A stretch of DNA of 64,000 nucleotides from Micromussa lordhowensis (taxonomy: Eukaryota > Cnidaria > Anthozoa > Scleractinia > Lobophylliidae): NCBI GenBank assembly GCA_964020085.1, contig OZ026608.1, positions 20,527,623 to 20,591,622 on the forward strand, read 5' to 3'. Positions 33,701 to 44,645 of this stretch are shown here, piece by piece (the stretch's first letter is position 1; each line of letters opens with the position of its first letter). The notes under the pieces were generated by a model. That model worked only from the letters and a program-made list of their open reading frames with translations, was not told the DNA's origin and did not search any database. The position numbers were made by a program, and so were the translations under genes.

Positions 33701-36700
33701 TCTCTTTCAAGTGGTATCTTTTATTGGTCAAATGAAGCTCGAGCCACGCCTAGATTGGCCTCCTTGAGGGCTCTGATTCAATTTTGCAACTAGCATCTAA
33801 GTTTTCACATGGGTGTCCCCCCCCCCCGGAATTAACTGGACCTAAAATATACGATAAGGCTCATTCTTAATCTCATGTCTATTGAACTTGCACAGGAATC
33901 CCTGCTATTATAGTTGGTGGGTCTGCTTTGTTATTTCACGAAGGCTACGGAACAGAGGAATTGTAAGTAACATTTTCGTGAAGTCGTTGTCTTTCTAGAA
34001 CACAGCTGTAAATTACGGATCTCTGCCATTCTAAGATAGGGTCGATGAGTAGGGCCATTGGACGTTTGTTTAAGGTAGAGTGTTCCATGGGCTTTATGGT
34101 CGTCGTGTTAGGTTAGTAGAAAAGCTGTTGGCACAACTGTCGCTGCTTAAACGTTTACAGCTGAAATTAAAACCCTTTACTTTCATATCTTGCAGTTGTT
34201 GGTTATCTTTCGAGAGGCATTTCACCTGGGCTTTTGTAGGGCCAGTACTTCTCGTGTGTTTGGTAAGTGGGCGTCCTCATCTTATTTTAAAGAAACCTCA
34301 ATGGCGAGTGTGAAAACCCAAAACAAGGAAACCCCCAAGAGAAATGTCATAAAAGCTGAAATAATCTTGAACAGCTTTATCAACACGAAGGCCCGAAGTA
34401 CGGGTTGGTAGCTTAATTAGCATTATAATGATATTTTTCATCATGTGTTTTAATTGTTTTGTCAGTTTAACCTGATTTGCTTGGGGAAGACGTTTATGAT
34501 CATGTCAAGTCGAGGAAGCATAAAGGACAGCGACACGAGCATTGAAAAAATAAGGTACCTCAGAGAAGAGAACTACGGGCACACAATGGCACAAACCTCA
34601 AATAACGGTTTAAACTCCCGTGCATGTTTATAAACCCTTCACCGGTTAGAGGGATATACGGACCAATCTTTCTGTAAGCGACATATTAATGTTAATCCTC
34701 CCCAATTCAGCCTTTCCATGTCAACTTGCAAACGTTTGGCAGAACATTGTATTTCAAGGAGTAGATTAGAGTAGGTTTCTTATAATATATCCCTAGCCAG
34801 CCATCAGTTTTTGTTATAAGCTTTCCCTCAGATATAAGCTCCCCCATTTAACCTCAGCCAAACGTCCTTATGAAGTCCAGGGTTTATAACTGGCATATAT
34901 TTTATAACAAAGTCGATAAATAAATCCAGCGACAAAATCATAAAATATGTTTCGTGTGTGACAGGTACTGGGCCAAAGGTTGTGCGTTACTTTCTTGTCT
35001 TCTGGGTCTGACTTGGATCGTTGGAGTATTTGTCGTCAATAAAGATACCATATTTATGGCCTACCTCTTTAACATATTTAACACACTACAGGTGCGTATT
35101 ATTATACAAAAAACATACACACATTTTGCTATTTAACAATTAGATTATAAGCTCGAGGTTTTTATCGCGTGATAGTTGACGAGGGTGCCACCCGAGTCAC
35201 TATCACACATAGAAATCGAGAGCGGATAATCTAATTGTTTTAGTATAAATCTACTAGTCGTTCAAAACTTTATCTAAATCCTCTCTACAGACACTTCGAA
35301 AACACAAAGAAGCGGGCGCCAGCACACTCTGCTAGGCTATTCACTGTCTACAACAGAATACATCTGCAACATAATAGATAGTGAGCAGGCGCGGATCCAT
35401 ACCGGTTTCCACCGTTTTACGGAAATCGGTCAGATATTTCAGGATTACTCAGAAACCCCAAAAAGGGGACTTAAGGAATAAAAAAAATCCATATCATTTC
35501 CTAAGGGAACACAGCCCTGGAGCCGTCTAGAACGTACTCGTTGTTTCGGAAATCAGTAGCCTGTTCCAGGCTCTCGGTAGTTGGGGAAATCAGTCACAAT
35601 TTATCTTGAATCCGCGCCTGGTGAGTAGCGTAGCCTATCAGAGAACGGCATTCGTGATAGAGCGCTAGTAGATTTATACTAAAAACGTAATGACACCATG
35701 TTGTTGGAATGATGATACACACGCTATGTGACCCCTTATAGTATGGCGTTAATTCTCAACATGAAAGTTAATTCATCGCCGAAGCGCATTTCAAAGCTGA
35801 CGTTACGAGCGTCAGTCGTAAGAACGATCAACATGTCAGCTTTTCAAATTCGCCATGGCTGTTAATTTACCTTTATTAAGTTCTAGCTGAAATTTTTAAG
35901 TTTTAGTTACCCGCCATGCAGCACTATGGTTTGTTTATGGCTGTTATCCCCTGTCAGACGAAGTGATGTATTCTGACTGAATGATAATTCGTCTTATTTT
36001 ACAGGGACTGTTGATATTTCTCTTTCACTGTGTCGGGGATGAAAAGGTAAGACACATTCAGATATCACTTCGTCTATGCCTCGCAAACTTTTCGTTCGTC
36101 CCGTTAAAACGTAACTTGGAATGTCTGCCTTGGATTTATAAGCGACAATTTAGGTCCCGCCCACACTGTGGCAAAGAAATTTGAAAACGCAGCTTTATTT
36201 CTACGGTTAGGCCTACCGTCCATAGTAATGCGGCAAGAAAACAGAGCTTTTCGAAAACGCTCTTCACACCGGCCGAATTTGAACACGCCGGCCTTGTGCT
36301 TTCGTGTGGACGGAAAAAAGTTTGAAAAAGGAGGTTTACGAAAACGATGAAGTCGCCATAATCATGCGATTTTCCTGCCCAAGTTTTCCTCAAGCACAAA
36401 TCCAAATGACCGGTGACTGTTACGTTTTCAAACTTCACTGGCGTAGTGCGGACGGAAGAGGTTAATTTGATGCGTTTTCAGAGTGAAAACACAGTGTGCA
36501 AATTTCTCCTGCGTAGTGCATTGTGATGACGGGGCTTCAGAAAGTCTACTTTTGTTGTAATTTGTATTATCACGCTAAATAGAATGGAGAATAATTATGA
36601 ACTCACGTTACCAAATTTGGTCTGTATTTTCTTGCTATTCCTTTTACAGGTGCGCGCAGAGTATTTGCGTATAATCCGCTGTCAAACACGCTCGCAGGCC

Positions 36701-38573
36701 TACGTTACAGGTCGTCCCTGGTGGAATAAATCCGACTCGTTTAGTCGTTCTAGAACGTGGGAGGAAAGACATGGGAGAAACAGAAAAAGTACTTTACAAT
36801 CAAACATAGACTCTTCAAAGGTGTGCAGTGCTTTGTCTACTTGGTTATAACATGATTACATTACAGGGGGCGCGGTGGCCTCATGGTTAGTGCGCTCGAC
36901 TCCGGAGCGAGCGCTCCGGGTTCTTTTTACGATTGTATCCCTCCGTTTTCTCCTTAGTTTTAGTTTCGATTGAGAAGATAGAAATCAAACACTCAAGACA
37001 GTGTTTGACCACATTTCTATACGCCACAAAATTCGTCAAAAATACTCCGCCCAGATAACGTTCTCGTCAGTCTGTTTACAGTTAGCTCTCAATGATGGAA
37101 ATGGTAACACGATTCAGTTAAAAAGCCTGAAGTCTGCATTTTACCCTGTCTGCTTTTAGGGTAGTAGTCTGTAGTCTGCAGTCCGCAGTCTGTGTTATAC
37201 ACTGACCGATTTCGATTGCCACCATCTAGTTCTTACATTATTAAAAGAGAAGTTTAAATTATTTTCCAGATGGATTAATTGACTCTGTTTTCTAACGTAT
37301 ATAATGATAATTTCAGGCCAATCACAATTCCATTCAAAGAAGGACAAATATAGTGACTAGCGAAGATGACGTCACTGTACGTGAAGTATTAAACCGACCA
37401 ATAGAAATGAGTCAGATGTATGGAACAATAGGTGAGAGGATGACTGGCTTAAAAAGTTCTCGCACCCGACTGTGATTGTAATTAACGAAAAGTAACATCA
37501 TTGAAATTAGTCATGACAGTTGGTCTCGATAGATTCCTTGGTTTTGTACATGCAATCGTTGGAAAATCCTCCGGGGATTACAATTCTTTCATGCAGCAGT
37601 CACGAAAATGTCGTTATTTTACATACCTTCTCTCTAATGTTTTCGTGCAAAACTGAAGTTTCTGGTTTTTAATTTTGCTTGTACATAGTATTGACATGAA
37701 TAATGCAATTTTGCAAAGTTTGTGTGCGGGGCGTTGTAGGGTTTCATGTAGCAGTCAGAAAAAGTCCACAATTTTTGCACACTCAGGTTTAATATGTAAA
37801 CACTGTATGTATGTCTGTTAACTTCCAGAAGATGATTGTGTGCAAAGCAATGAGCGAACTGAGAATCAGCCGGCAACACCTACAGCCGAGAGTTTGATTG
37901 ATCATGGCAACCAGCTGGACAACTGTGAAGCAGAAATGATACAGGTAATTTGAAAAATTACAAAATAATGGATTAGTTGTAAAATAAATTCAACTACTTG
38001 CTGCGCAGGTATCGTTTGACCTGTACAGTACAAAGAAGAAGTGGCATATTAACAGAATGGGTAACGAGTCATTTCGTAAACATTGTCAAGTAGCTGTATT
38101 TCTAAAAGTAGCTGATAAAACGCTTTTTTTCCAAAATGGCAAGTAAGTAGCTTTAAAATTCATCAGTTAAATGACCTTGTTCTCCATGAGTTCTCGTAGT
38201 TCAGTAGATAGAGCGCCGGCCAGGTGTTCGGGAGGTCCTGGGTTCTATTCTTTTCGAGGACTCAGATTTTTCTTTGTCCCACGCTCGTGTCATGCTGATC
38301 AGTTCAGTTTTCACATTTCATTTCTGAGCTTAAAATTCACCATCTTTATTCACTTTAGTAGCTGTAGTTATGTGCTTTTCAATATAGCGATTATTTTAAC
38401 TCATGAAATTCTCTTTTTGCTTGAAGAATTCCGAGGACAGCAAGAGGGAACATGTACTAGTTGAAACCGGTTTGACGTGTTCTTGTGAGAGTGCTTCACA
38501 GCCAGAACTCCCGGATGTTATACTGAATGACTACAAAGACCTCGACAGCACTAAAAACGATGCTGAGGTCTAA
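18753..38573 (+). CDS. adhesion G protein-coupled receptor: FN3x3, EGF, HRM, GAIN/GPS, 7TM
   Basis: 28 exons (first 18753-18858, last 38427-38573) join in phase to 1208 aa; all borders are GT-AG. Signal peptide about 1-28. FN3-like domains 36-131, 132-242 (degenerate) and 243-336. A single-exon EGF domain (337-378, six Cys, DKNEC start of the calcium-binding type). Hormone-receptor domain (about 379-440, NITWP and CPGG motifs). GAIN domain to the GPS: C721-x-F-W, W733, C738, C750-x-C752, with cleavage expected at HL755/T756, leaving the tethered agonist TSFAVLM. 7TM 774-1026: TM3 starts with Cys in VICKTIAI, ECL2 has CWLS, TM6 has LGLTWIVGVF. Cytoplasmic tail 1027-1208 is polar and acidic, ending DSTKNDAEV. 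AATAAA lies at 38640. A cell-surface receptor; ligand unknown. No single vertebrate ADGR family has this exact order, so no symbol is given. Confidence 0.93.
20876..21200 (-). mobile_element. non-LTR retrotransposon 3' end, minus strand
   Basis: On the minus strand a body ending CCAAGCCAATAAAGATGATT is followed by (GTT)n and (GAT)n repeats. AATAAAGATG plus a trinucleotide tail is a common LINE 3' end. It lies in intron 1 of the adhesion GPCR, with its upper boundary unclear. Confidence 0.45.
21428..21706. repeat. two (ATT)n microsatellites flanking a short insert
   Basis: ATT runs at about 21435-21461 and 21668-21698 bracket about 205 bp. The short open frame between them (DDVSSKHVLSSLKNEFQKH) has no recognised homology. 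The pattern suggests a truncated retroelement with a trinucleotide tail, but this is not proven. Confidence 0.5.
21830..22095. mobile_element. foldback MITE, intron 1 of adhesion GPCR
   Basis: The block ATATATCAAACAC..GACCGTG..CCACATTTCTAAACACC near 21838 recurs inverted as GGAAATGTGG..TGTTTGATATATC near 21949 and again near 22080. A related piece lies at about 36930-37050 (GTTTGACCACATTTCTA). It ends just before the acceptor of exon 2. Confidence 0.55.
25547..25833 (-). mobile_element. tRNA-derived SINE, minus strand
   Basis: Read from 25833 leftward, it starts GGCGCGGTGGCCTCATGGTT with box-A-like TGGTTAGTGCGC, then box-B-like GGTTCGAGCCC. A body follows with AAGACACTTTACTCTCACGG and CCTGCGATGGACTAGCATCC. 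It lies in adhesion-GPCR intron 5. Its head occurs alone at 36867-36920. Confidence 0.75.
28286..28430. mobile_element. MITE family A, copy 2
   Basis: The left arm GATTTTAACTGAGTGCCG and right arm CGAGACTCAACTAAAAACCG pair imperfectly. The interior CTCAAACCGTAGTAAAACC and AAAGTAATTGCCTGAT match copy 1 at 15676-15811. It is in the intron before exon 11 of the adhesion GPCR. Confidence 0.7.
35136..35690. mobile_element. composite nested foldback elements
   Basis: Three inverted-repeat layers are visible: TTAGATTATAAGCTCGAGG with CTCGAGAG-x-GGATAATCTAA reversed at 35143-35240; TATAAATCTACTAG near 35245 with CTAGTAGATTTATA near 35667; and GGCGCGGATCC near 35389 with GAATCCGCGCC near 35609. This reads as elements inserted into elements, within the intron between TM7 exons 23 and 24. 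Confidence 0.6.
36130..36520. mobile_element. dispersed repeat of the CCCACACT type
   Basis: Inverted blocks such as CGCCCACACTGTGGC, TTTGAAAACGCAG and TGCGTTTTCAGAGTGAAAAC near the ends, plus GTGTGGACGGAAAA inside, mark a degenerate foldback element in the intron before exon 25. Confidence 0.4.
36867..36920 (+). mobile_element. SINE head fragment
   Basis: GGGCGCGGTGGCCTCATGG through GCGCTCCGGGTTC matches the tRNA-like head of the SINE at 25547-25833 in the opposite orientation, then stops abruptly at the box B region and joins another repeat. Confidence 0.7.
38190..38255 (+). mobile_element. second tRNA-like SINE head
   Basis: TAGTTCAGTAGATAGAGCGC (box-A-like) and GTCCTGGGTTCTATTC (box-B-like) are spaced as in a tRNA. 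The bases around them do not fold into a full cloverleaf. It lies in the last intron of the adhesion GPCR. Confidence 0.5.
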
Positions 38574-39687
38574 AGAAGAATGACGAAAAATGTGCACTGA
38601 GCTAATCAGCCTGTTGAGCAGGCAATTTTACATGTTTCTAATAAATGACCCCGTGACATGCTTGGTGTAAGACGAAAGAGAGAAAATTCGCTTGTGCGCA
38701 TGCGGGCAACAGGTGCTGACCTACATTCTCGCAGTAAACTAACATCCAGTCCCGCAATGAGAGAATAACATTGGTGGAGACGACGATAATTTACACCATA
38801 AATTAAGAAAACTGCATTTGTTGAACTTGAAATTGAAAGCTGAATATATATATTTGCGGAGAAAGCAACAAGGTACAAGAGCAATACAATTGTTCGACGC
38901 GATTATAATTATGGAAGGCAACAGCGTAGAACAAGATTGATAATCAATCGTTGGATACTTTTTTTGCACAAAGATAATATTTGGTCCAGTTTTATGGATT
39001 TGGTGAGTAGCCGTAAAATAAGTACGGGTTCTGTTTTGAATGAAGCAAACCAAATGAAATAGCGCAATCTTTATTTAAGTAACATAAATTAACATAAATT
39101 TATTGAAAATAAAACTGGTGGAAACGATACATTTACAGCGTCTTTGACCTGTCTGTCAGCTTCTGTGAATATGAGAACTTTGAACCGTCTCCTTCCAAGC
39201 TTGGTACTCTAACTCAAGTTAGAATTGAGCTACTATAACCCTTTAAACACGGAGCGAGCCTATAAATGGAGGCTGAGCGGCTCAGTACGTCCATCACAAA
39301 TTGGAATACTCTACTTTGATTGGATTATTGACCCAGGCGTGTCGTACTCCCGCGAAATTCGTACGAAGTAATATTTCAGGCGACCGAACAAGGGAAGGTT
39401 TTTCGTTTGTTTGCTTTCTTTGTAAGAAGGTCAGCGAAAACAACAAGAATGCCATCTAAAGAGGAAGAATTCAGACAGGTATCGTGCATCATATACATGC
39501 ATTTTAACTTCTTATTTTTGTTTTTCACTTGTGAAAGCATATCGATTGTTTTCGAGTTGTTTACTCAACGTAAATGCCGTGTTTTAGCCAACAAAGTGCA
39601 AACCCCGGACCTTTTATAGGCTCGCTCCGTGTTTAACGTGAGTGATTACTGTCCCTGTCCCCGTTCATCATTATCTTCTTTGTCATC
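38574..39687. other. spacer between adhesion GPCR and the Asp-rich exon
   Basis: Contains the adhesion-GPCR 3' end (AATAAA at 38640) and, on the minus strand near 39067-39100, two AATAAA-type signals that could serve the Asp-rich gene. A MITE fills 39238-39640. No other gene was seen. Confidence 0.5.
39238..39640. mobile_element. MITE with GGAGCGAGCC termini
   Basis: TTTAAACACGGAGCGAGCC..TATAAA at 39241 is mirrored by TTTATAGGCTCGCTCCGTG at 39614, enclosing about 350 bp. No transposase frame. It adjoins the 3' end of the Asp-rich exon. Confidence 0.7.
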
Positions 39688-41200
39688 TTATTCTTCATCT
39701 TCGTCCTCATCTTTGTCGTCATCTTCGTCGTTATCATCGTCGTCATCTTTGTCATCTTTGTCATTTTTGTCGTTATCTTCTTCATCTTCATCGTCATCTT
39801 TGTCGTCATCTTTGTCGTCGTCTTCGTCATCATCTTTGTTGTCATCTTTGTCATCTTTGTCGTCATCTTTGTCGTCGTCTTCGTCATCTTTGTCGTCATC
39901 TTTGTCATCGTCTTTGTCATCTCTGTCGTCATCGTCGTCATCTTTGTCATCGTCTTCGTCATCTTTGTCGTCGTCGTCGTCATCCTTGTCGTCGTCGTCG
40001 TCATCCTTGTCGTCGTCTTCGTCATCTTTGTCGTCGTCTTTGTCGTCATCTTTGTCGTCGTCTTTGTCATCATCTTTGTCGTCATCTTTGTCATCTTTGT
40101 CGTCGTCTTTGTCGTCATCTTTGTCGTCGTCTTTGTCATCATCTTTGTCGTCATCTTTGTCATCTTTGTCGTCGTCTTTGTCGTCATCTTCGTCGTCTTC
40201 GTCATCTTTGTCGTCGTCTTTGTCGTCATCTTTGTCGTCGTCTTTGTCGTCATCTTTGTCGTAGTCTTTGTCGTTGTCGTCGTCATCCTTGTCGTCGTCG
40301 TCGTCATCCTTGTCGTAGTCTTTGTCATCTTTGTCGTCGTCTTTGTCGTCGTCTTTGTCGTCGTCTTTGTCGTCGTCTTTGTCGTCGTCTTTGTCGTAGT
40401 CTTTGTCATCTTTGTCGTCGTCTTCGTCATCTTTGTCATCGTCTTCGTCATCTTTGTCATCTTTGTCGTCATCTTTGTCGTCGTCTTTGTCGTCATCTTT
40501 GTCGTAGTCTTTGTCGTAGTCTTTGTCAGCTTTGTCGTCGTCGTCGTCGTCATCTTTGTCGTCGTCTTTGTCGTCGTCTTTGTCGTCATCTTTGTCGTCG
40601 TCTTTGTCGTCGTCTTTGTCGTCGTCTTTGTCGTCATCTTTGTCGTAGTCTTTGTCATCTTTGTCGTCGTCTTTGTCATCTTTGTCATCGTCTTCGTCAT
40701 CTTTGTCATCGTCTTCGTCATCTTTGTCATCGTCTTCGTCATCTTTGTCATCGTCTTCGTCATCTTTGTCGTAGTCTTCGTCATCTTTGTCATCGTCTTC
40801 GTCATCTTTGTCGTCGTCTTCGTCATCTTTGTCATCGTCTTTGTCATCTTTGTCGTCGTCTTCGTCATCTTTGTCATCGTCTTCGTCATCTTTGTCGTAG
40901 TCTTCGTCATCTTTGTCGTCGTCTTCGTCATCTTTGTCGTCGTCTTCGTCATCTGTGTCGTCGTCATCTTTGTGGTCGCCGTCGTCATCTTTTTCGTCGT
41001 CGTCGTCATCTTTGTCGTCATCTTGGTCGTTGTCTCCTTCGTCATCTTCGTCGTCATCTTTGTCGTCATCTTTGTCGTAATCTTTGTCATGTTCGTCATC
41101 TAGATCTTTATCGTCATCTCCTTCGTCGTCTTTGTCGTCATCTTTGTCTTCTCCGTCATCTTTGTCATCTTCTTCTTCGTTATCTTTGTCATTTTCTTCA
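39661..41200. repeat. trinucleotide-derived minisatellite
   Basis: About 1.5 kb built of GTC, ATC, TTT and TTC triplets on the plus strand (TTTGTCGTCGTC-like units), kept in register throughout. Higher-order repeats are visible: the string from about 40025 to 40090 recurs at about 40095-40155. It coincides with the Asp-rich exon. Confidence 0.9.
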
Positions 41201-41210
41201 CCTTTGTCTT
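39688..41210 (-). CDS. Asp-rich acidic protein, long last exon (candidate)
   Basis: The minus strand is one continuous open frame from a splice-acceptor-like site (TTTTGATTTTATAG at 41211) to TAA at 39690-39688: 506 codons entered in phase 1. It begins DKGEENDKDNEEEDDKDDGE and becomes DDDKDDEDDK-type repeats, by eye about two-thirds Asp with Lys and Glu and occasional Tyr, Asn or Gly. At the acceptor the other two minus frames hit stops (TGA and TAG) within the first hundred bases, so only the acidic frame is open through the exon. No ATG occurs in this frame, so a 5' exon is required. Long Asp-rich proteins occur in coral skeletal matrix (SAARP, SAP and CARP groups). That role is inference, and a non-coding minisatellite remains possible. 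Confidence 0.5.
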
Positions 41211-41970
41211 CTATAAAATCAAAACATAGACAAAGACGTGACTGAGATTCGGCGATACCGTGCCTTTCTAATTCTTGACACTATTCATAAGCTCTTCCTT
41301 CGAGTTAGTGGGTTTAGTCAACTGTTTGGTTGCATGTGGGTTTTTGTTTTTTTAAAAAAAGATTTGCTTTTACCTAAACTGGTGACGGGAAGCTTGTCTG
41401 TTAATGTTGAAAGATCACATACATTTGACGCCTGCAAAAAGAAATTAACGTGAATTTAGAGCACAGGCTTCCCCTTTTGCAGTTTGCTAAGGCCTGGTTC
41501 ACAGTGATGACATAATGGTGTAATTAATGACATCATCGCTTAAGAAGTCGGTAATGTAAATCTCGACACAAAGACATAAGGAAAAGATGAGTTTTTCCCT
41601 TAAGTCGTTATGGCTCATGCTGTTATGTTGATATTATGTCTGGATGTTCACACTTCAAAGATAACGACATAACGTTCTTCTCATACGGTTTTATTGCTAG
41701 TGACGCTAGGGGGAAGCAGGGCCAAGAGAAAAGACTAGGAACATTCAACATTCATTTTAAAATCGTAAATCATTTGTTAAGCTTACAAATCTTGTACTAT
41801 TTATAAATGTAAATTCACATCTAGTTTGAAATAGAAATGTAGCCGTGATGCCTTTTTATGCATACTAGGCTATTAATTTAAAATATCCATATAATAAGCT
41901 CTTAAGCTTCTTCGAGATCTCCTCGCTACTTTTAATATCTGTGCCATAATAAGTCATCTACACAGTGGCG

Positions 41971-42111
41971 GATCCAGACCTTGAGCTGAGGGGAAGCGGG
42001 GGCGAGGGTGGGTCCGGTCTTGATTTACTTGCCATGGCGGCCATTTTCCTTTCAGTCATTTTTTCTTTTTTTACCCAAAATAAGGGGGGGGGGGGCCCTC
42101 CCCTAGATCCG
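41971..42111. mobile_element. MITE with CAGTGGCGGATC termini
   Basis: CAGTGGCGGATCCAGACC is mirrored by CTAGATCCGCCACTG, with CTACA next to both ends. The inner arms are G/C-rich. CAGTGGCGGA ends recall hAT-type elements, but an 8-bp duplication is not evident. Confidence 0.6.
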
Positions 42112-43059
42112 CCACTGCTACACGTCCTTTTTTCCTCGTAAATCCGCAAAATTATGCCTAATCTCTTATTTTTATTAATACACAGTAATGATAACTAGTT
42201 TTATAATTAGTTTTTGTTTTGTATTACTTTGTAATTTTGAAGTGGCGAAATAAATAAATGAAGTAAATGTCCTTAAAAAGTACAAAGATTATCAAGAGCA
42301 GCATTATATCGTCACTGTTATGTCCATTTTCACACACTCATTGATGTGACTGAATAATTTTATCCAAGAGAAAGAGCTGGGTGAATTATCTAAAAAGATC
42401 GTTTTACTGTTCTTCAGATCCAAATTTCAAATTGCCTTACGACACAAAGTGACCAAATATCTGAAAGTTGTCTTAAATTGTCCTCAGGCCGAATCAAAAA
42501 GGTAAAACTTTAATTTATAAGTCAGGCAAACTGCGCCAAACGTATTTAAGTTCAACAACAAACGTTCACGAAAACGGTAAAGCGAGAATTCAGCGCCGGT
42601 TGGTGAAATGTTTTTGTTCCAGGAACCACAACGTACACACTACCGACGTTTTTTTTCTCCACAGTTTTGATTCTCAGTGTATATACCGGCAATAAGTGTG
42701 AAATGAATCTACTAACGCAACGTAATGCTGTAAGGCATGAAATTGTCAAACTTTAAATTAACCATCTTGATGACAGTTCCATTTCGATTTGTGTGGAGTA
42801 AGTAGTATCGCCAATTAGCACAACAGTGCTACAAACAGTGCTAAATACATTATTAAAGTTTTTTTATTTATATGCCAAATAATAAGTTTTGTTTTAGCCC
42901 GCCACAGAAACGAGCTCGCTGTGGCCAAACGGCCTTGAAAACGGTCATTTAAGGGCAAGTTTGCTCTCTTTGCGTTTTTTTGTAACTAAACTTTGCACAC
43001 TGTCTTGGATTGTTGTTTTGATCATTTTAAGTGTAACACAATGTCAAAATGTCATATTG

Positions 43060-43378
43060 TGACGTCATATTTGATGACGTCACAAAAACGTGTTATACAA
43101 GTTTTCTACGTTCAAATGTATCACTCAAAGGGGCATGACCATATTATACGGAAAACCGTTCCTCGCTAGGACAAATATTTCTCGAATTATATCTATTTAA
43201 AGAAATTTCAGTGTCCCCCCCCCCGGAAGCATACTGTTCCTCTGAAATCAACCCCCTTGAATTTTTTTCTACGGTTTTCTTTGAGGAACTCTGAGAATTT
43301 GGTAACATAGAGTACTTAGTGCTGCTAAAAATCGTTTTGTTGTTTGAATAATTGATGACGTCACTTCAAATGACGTCA
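43060..43378. promoter_or_regulatory. four perfect CRE palindromes in two pairs
   Basis: TGACGTCA occurs at 43060-43067, 43075-43082, 43356-43363 and 43371-43378. Each pair is about 15 bp apart and is followed by CAAAAACG or CAAATACG. TGACGTCA is the consensus CREB/ATF site. The pairing inside similar flanks suggests two copies of a dispersed repeat; regulatory activity is inference. Confidence 0.55.
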
Positions 43379-43596
43379 CAAATACGTTTTGAGGTGCTTA
43401 GAAGGACAGGAAAACATTGATGGGTATTTTATTGGATTGGACCGGTTCTACTCATATAGGACAGTCAATATGCAACATAAGTGAGATTACTAACAGGAAA
43501 ACAAAACTTCAATTTCTGGGCTGAGCATTCTCTAAAATGTAAAATGTCATATTCCCTCTAATGTTTGTGTGAGCAGAATGAGTAATTTTAAAGTAC

Positions 43597-43893
43597 CTTC
43601 TTTAGCTGATGGAATATGGCTCCCGATGAGACGACTAGGTTTCTGAGAGCTTCGCAACGATCGCGAAATCCACACTCGTTCAAAAAACACGATTTATCGT
43701 TGTAGGCTTCATAGTTGTACGAATTACAGCTGGGACTGTTCTGGCAAGCTTCGACACACTGCAACCAATCGATGGCATAAACGCTTTCAAAATTCTTGCT
43801 TGGAAGGAGTCTGTCGTTCAACGTAAAACCACTGAATGCTACTGAAAATAGGATACGAAAGCAGATGAAAAATAAAACTGACAAAGAAATCAT
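43597..43893 (-). CDS. secreted PAN/apple-domain protein, first exon
   Basis: The ATG at 43893 opens MISLSVLFFICFRILFSVAF, a clear signal peptide (about 1-20). One PAN/apple-like module follows, with Cys residues in WLQCVEACQNSPSCNSYNYE, then SCFLNECGF. PAN domains bind protein or carbohydrate partners outside the cell. The exon ends in phase 0 at a good donor (AAGAAG, then GTACTT, at 43597), giving 99 codons; later exons were not found. An ATG 25 codons upstream gives a poorer start because it precedes the signal peptide with charged residues. Its upstream flank (about 44050-44470) is duplicated upstream of the first BH3 gene. Confidence 0.65.
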
Positions 43894-44049
43894 GGTTCTT
43901 GTTTTCGTCAAACAAATAAAGCGACTGGTTTGACTGAAAACTCTCTTTGCGGAAACCAAACAAAGCACAAAGCATTTCGTGCCTACTTCAGGCTTTTAAT
44001 CAATATTTGATGTAAAGATCGATCATTATACAATATAAACTGCAATTAC

Positions 44050-44470
44050 CTTTCCTTGAAACTTTTTTTAATGACATCAAATTTGTTATAATGGCTTTCA
44101 GAGGTGAAATCTGATCTCTTTGTTAATTGTTTGGTGTTTTAAGTACTGTAAAGCGTCTTCTGAATACATAATTTTGTGACTCATTGCTGGTGAAAGTTAA
44201 TCCATGTTTGAAAGCCAACCTAGAAACATGACAGCTATATTCGGCCTTTCATTCTTGCTTAGAATGTTTGTGATTTACGTCTGTTTTATATTATTTTTGC
44301 GAGATAATTACACAGCACAAAAGAACTGTCCTTGCATGTTCTCAATAAGGAGCTTTGTAGTGCATGGCACAAGCTGAAAAATCAAATGAAGCGTGTTAAT
44401 TCGTTAACCTCGTTCCCAGGCCTATTTCCCATTGAATTGCAAGAAAAAGGGCTGGAAACAAGGTTAGTTA
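44050..44470. repeat. segmental duplication 1, copy a
   Basis: Shares a series of ordered blocks with 47438-47780: CTTGAAAC-TTTTTTTAATGACATCAA, GATCTCTTTGTTAATTGTTTG, TGTGATTTAC-TCTGTTTTAT, ACACAGCACAAAAGAACTGTCCTT and a terminal hairpin around TTCCCAGGCC. Divergence is moderate, with indels. Confidence 0.75.
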
Positions 44471-44645
44471 GGTTGGCCCTCAACCCTTCCAAATAACAAT
44501 CAGCCTTTTTGGTGTTCCTTTTTTAACGGCTTCAAATATAATTAGGTTTCCTTCGATTTAGAAACAATTCCTTTTATAATTCAGCTTTCATACACTGTAC
44601 GAATCCCAATTTTCTGATTGGCTGACTTGTACCACGTACTCATTC

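Larger units (their letters stand above)
41211..43596. other. spacer or introns between Asp-rich exon and PAN exon
   Basis: No exon could be assigned. Holds a MITE-like block at about 41485-41700, a CAGTGGCGGATC element (41971-42111) and paired CRE-like palindromes (43060-43082, 43356-43378). An exon with phase 0 in and phase 1 out would be needed here to join PAN and Asp-rich exons in one gene; none was found. Confidence 0.4.

Noticed and set aside
39633..41099. A 488-codon minus-strand Thr/Lys/Met frame
   Set aside because: It is blocked by a TAG just upstream of its ATG, so it cannot be entered from the acceptor at 41211; it is a shadow of the Asp-rich frame.
39642..41216. A 524-codon plus-strand frame rich in His, Cys, Leu and Arg
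   Set aside because: It is one of several frames that stay open only because the triplet repeat lacks stops. It has no domain, signal or splice support, whereas the minus acidic frame has an acceptor and a less repetitive start.
39688..43893. A single gene made of the PAN exon spliced directly to the Asp-rich exon
   Set aside because: The PAN exon ends in phase 0 and the acidic frame needs phase 1. A missing linking exon would be required, so they are listed separately.
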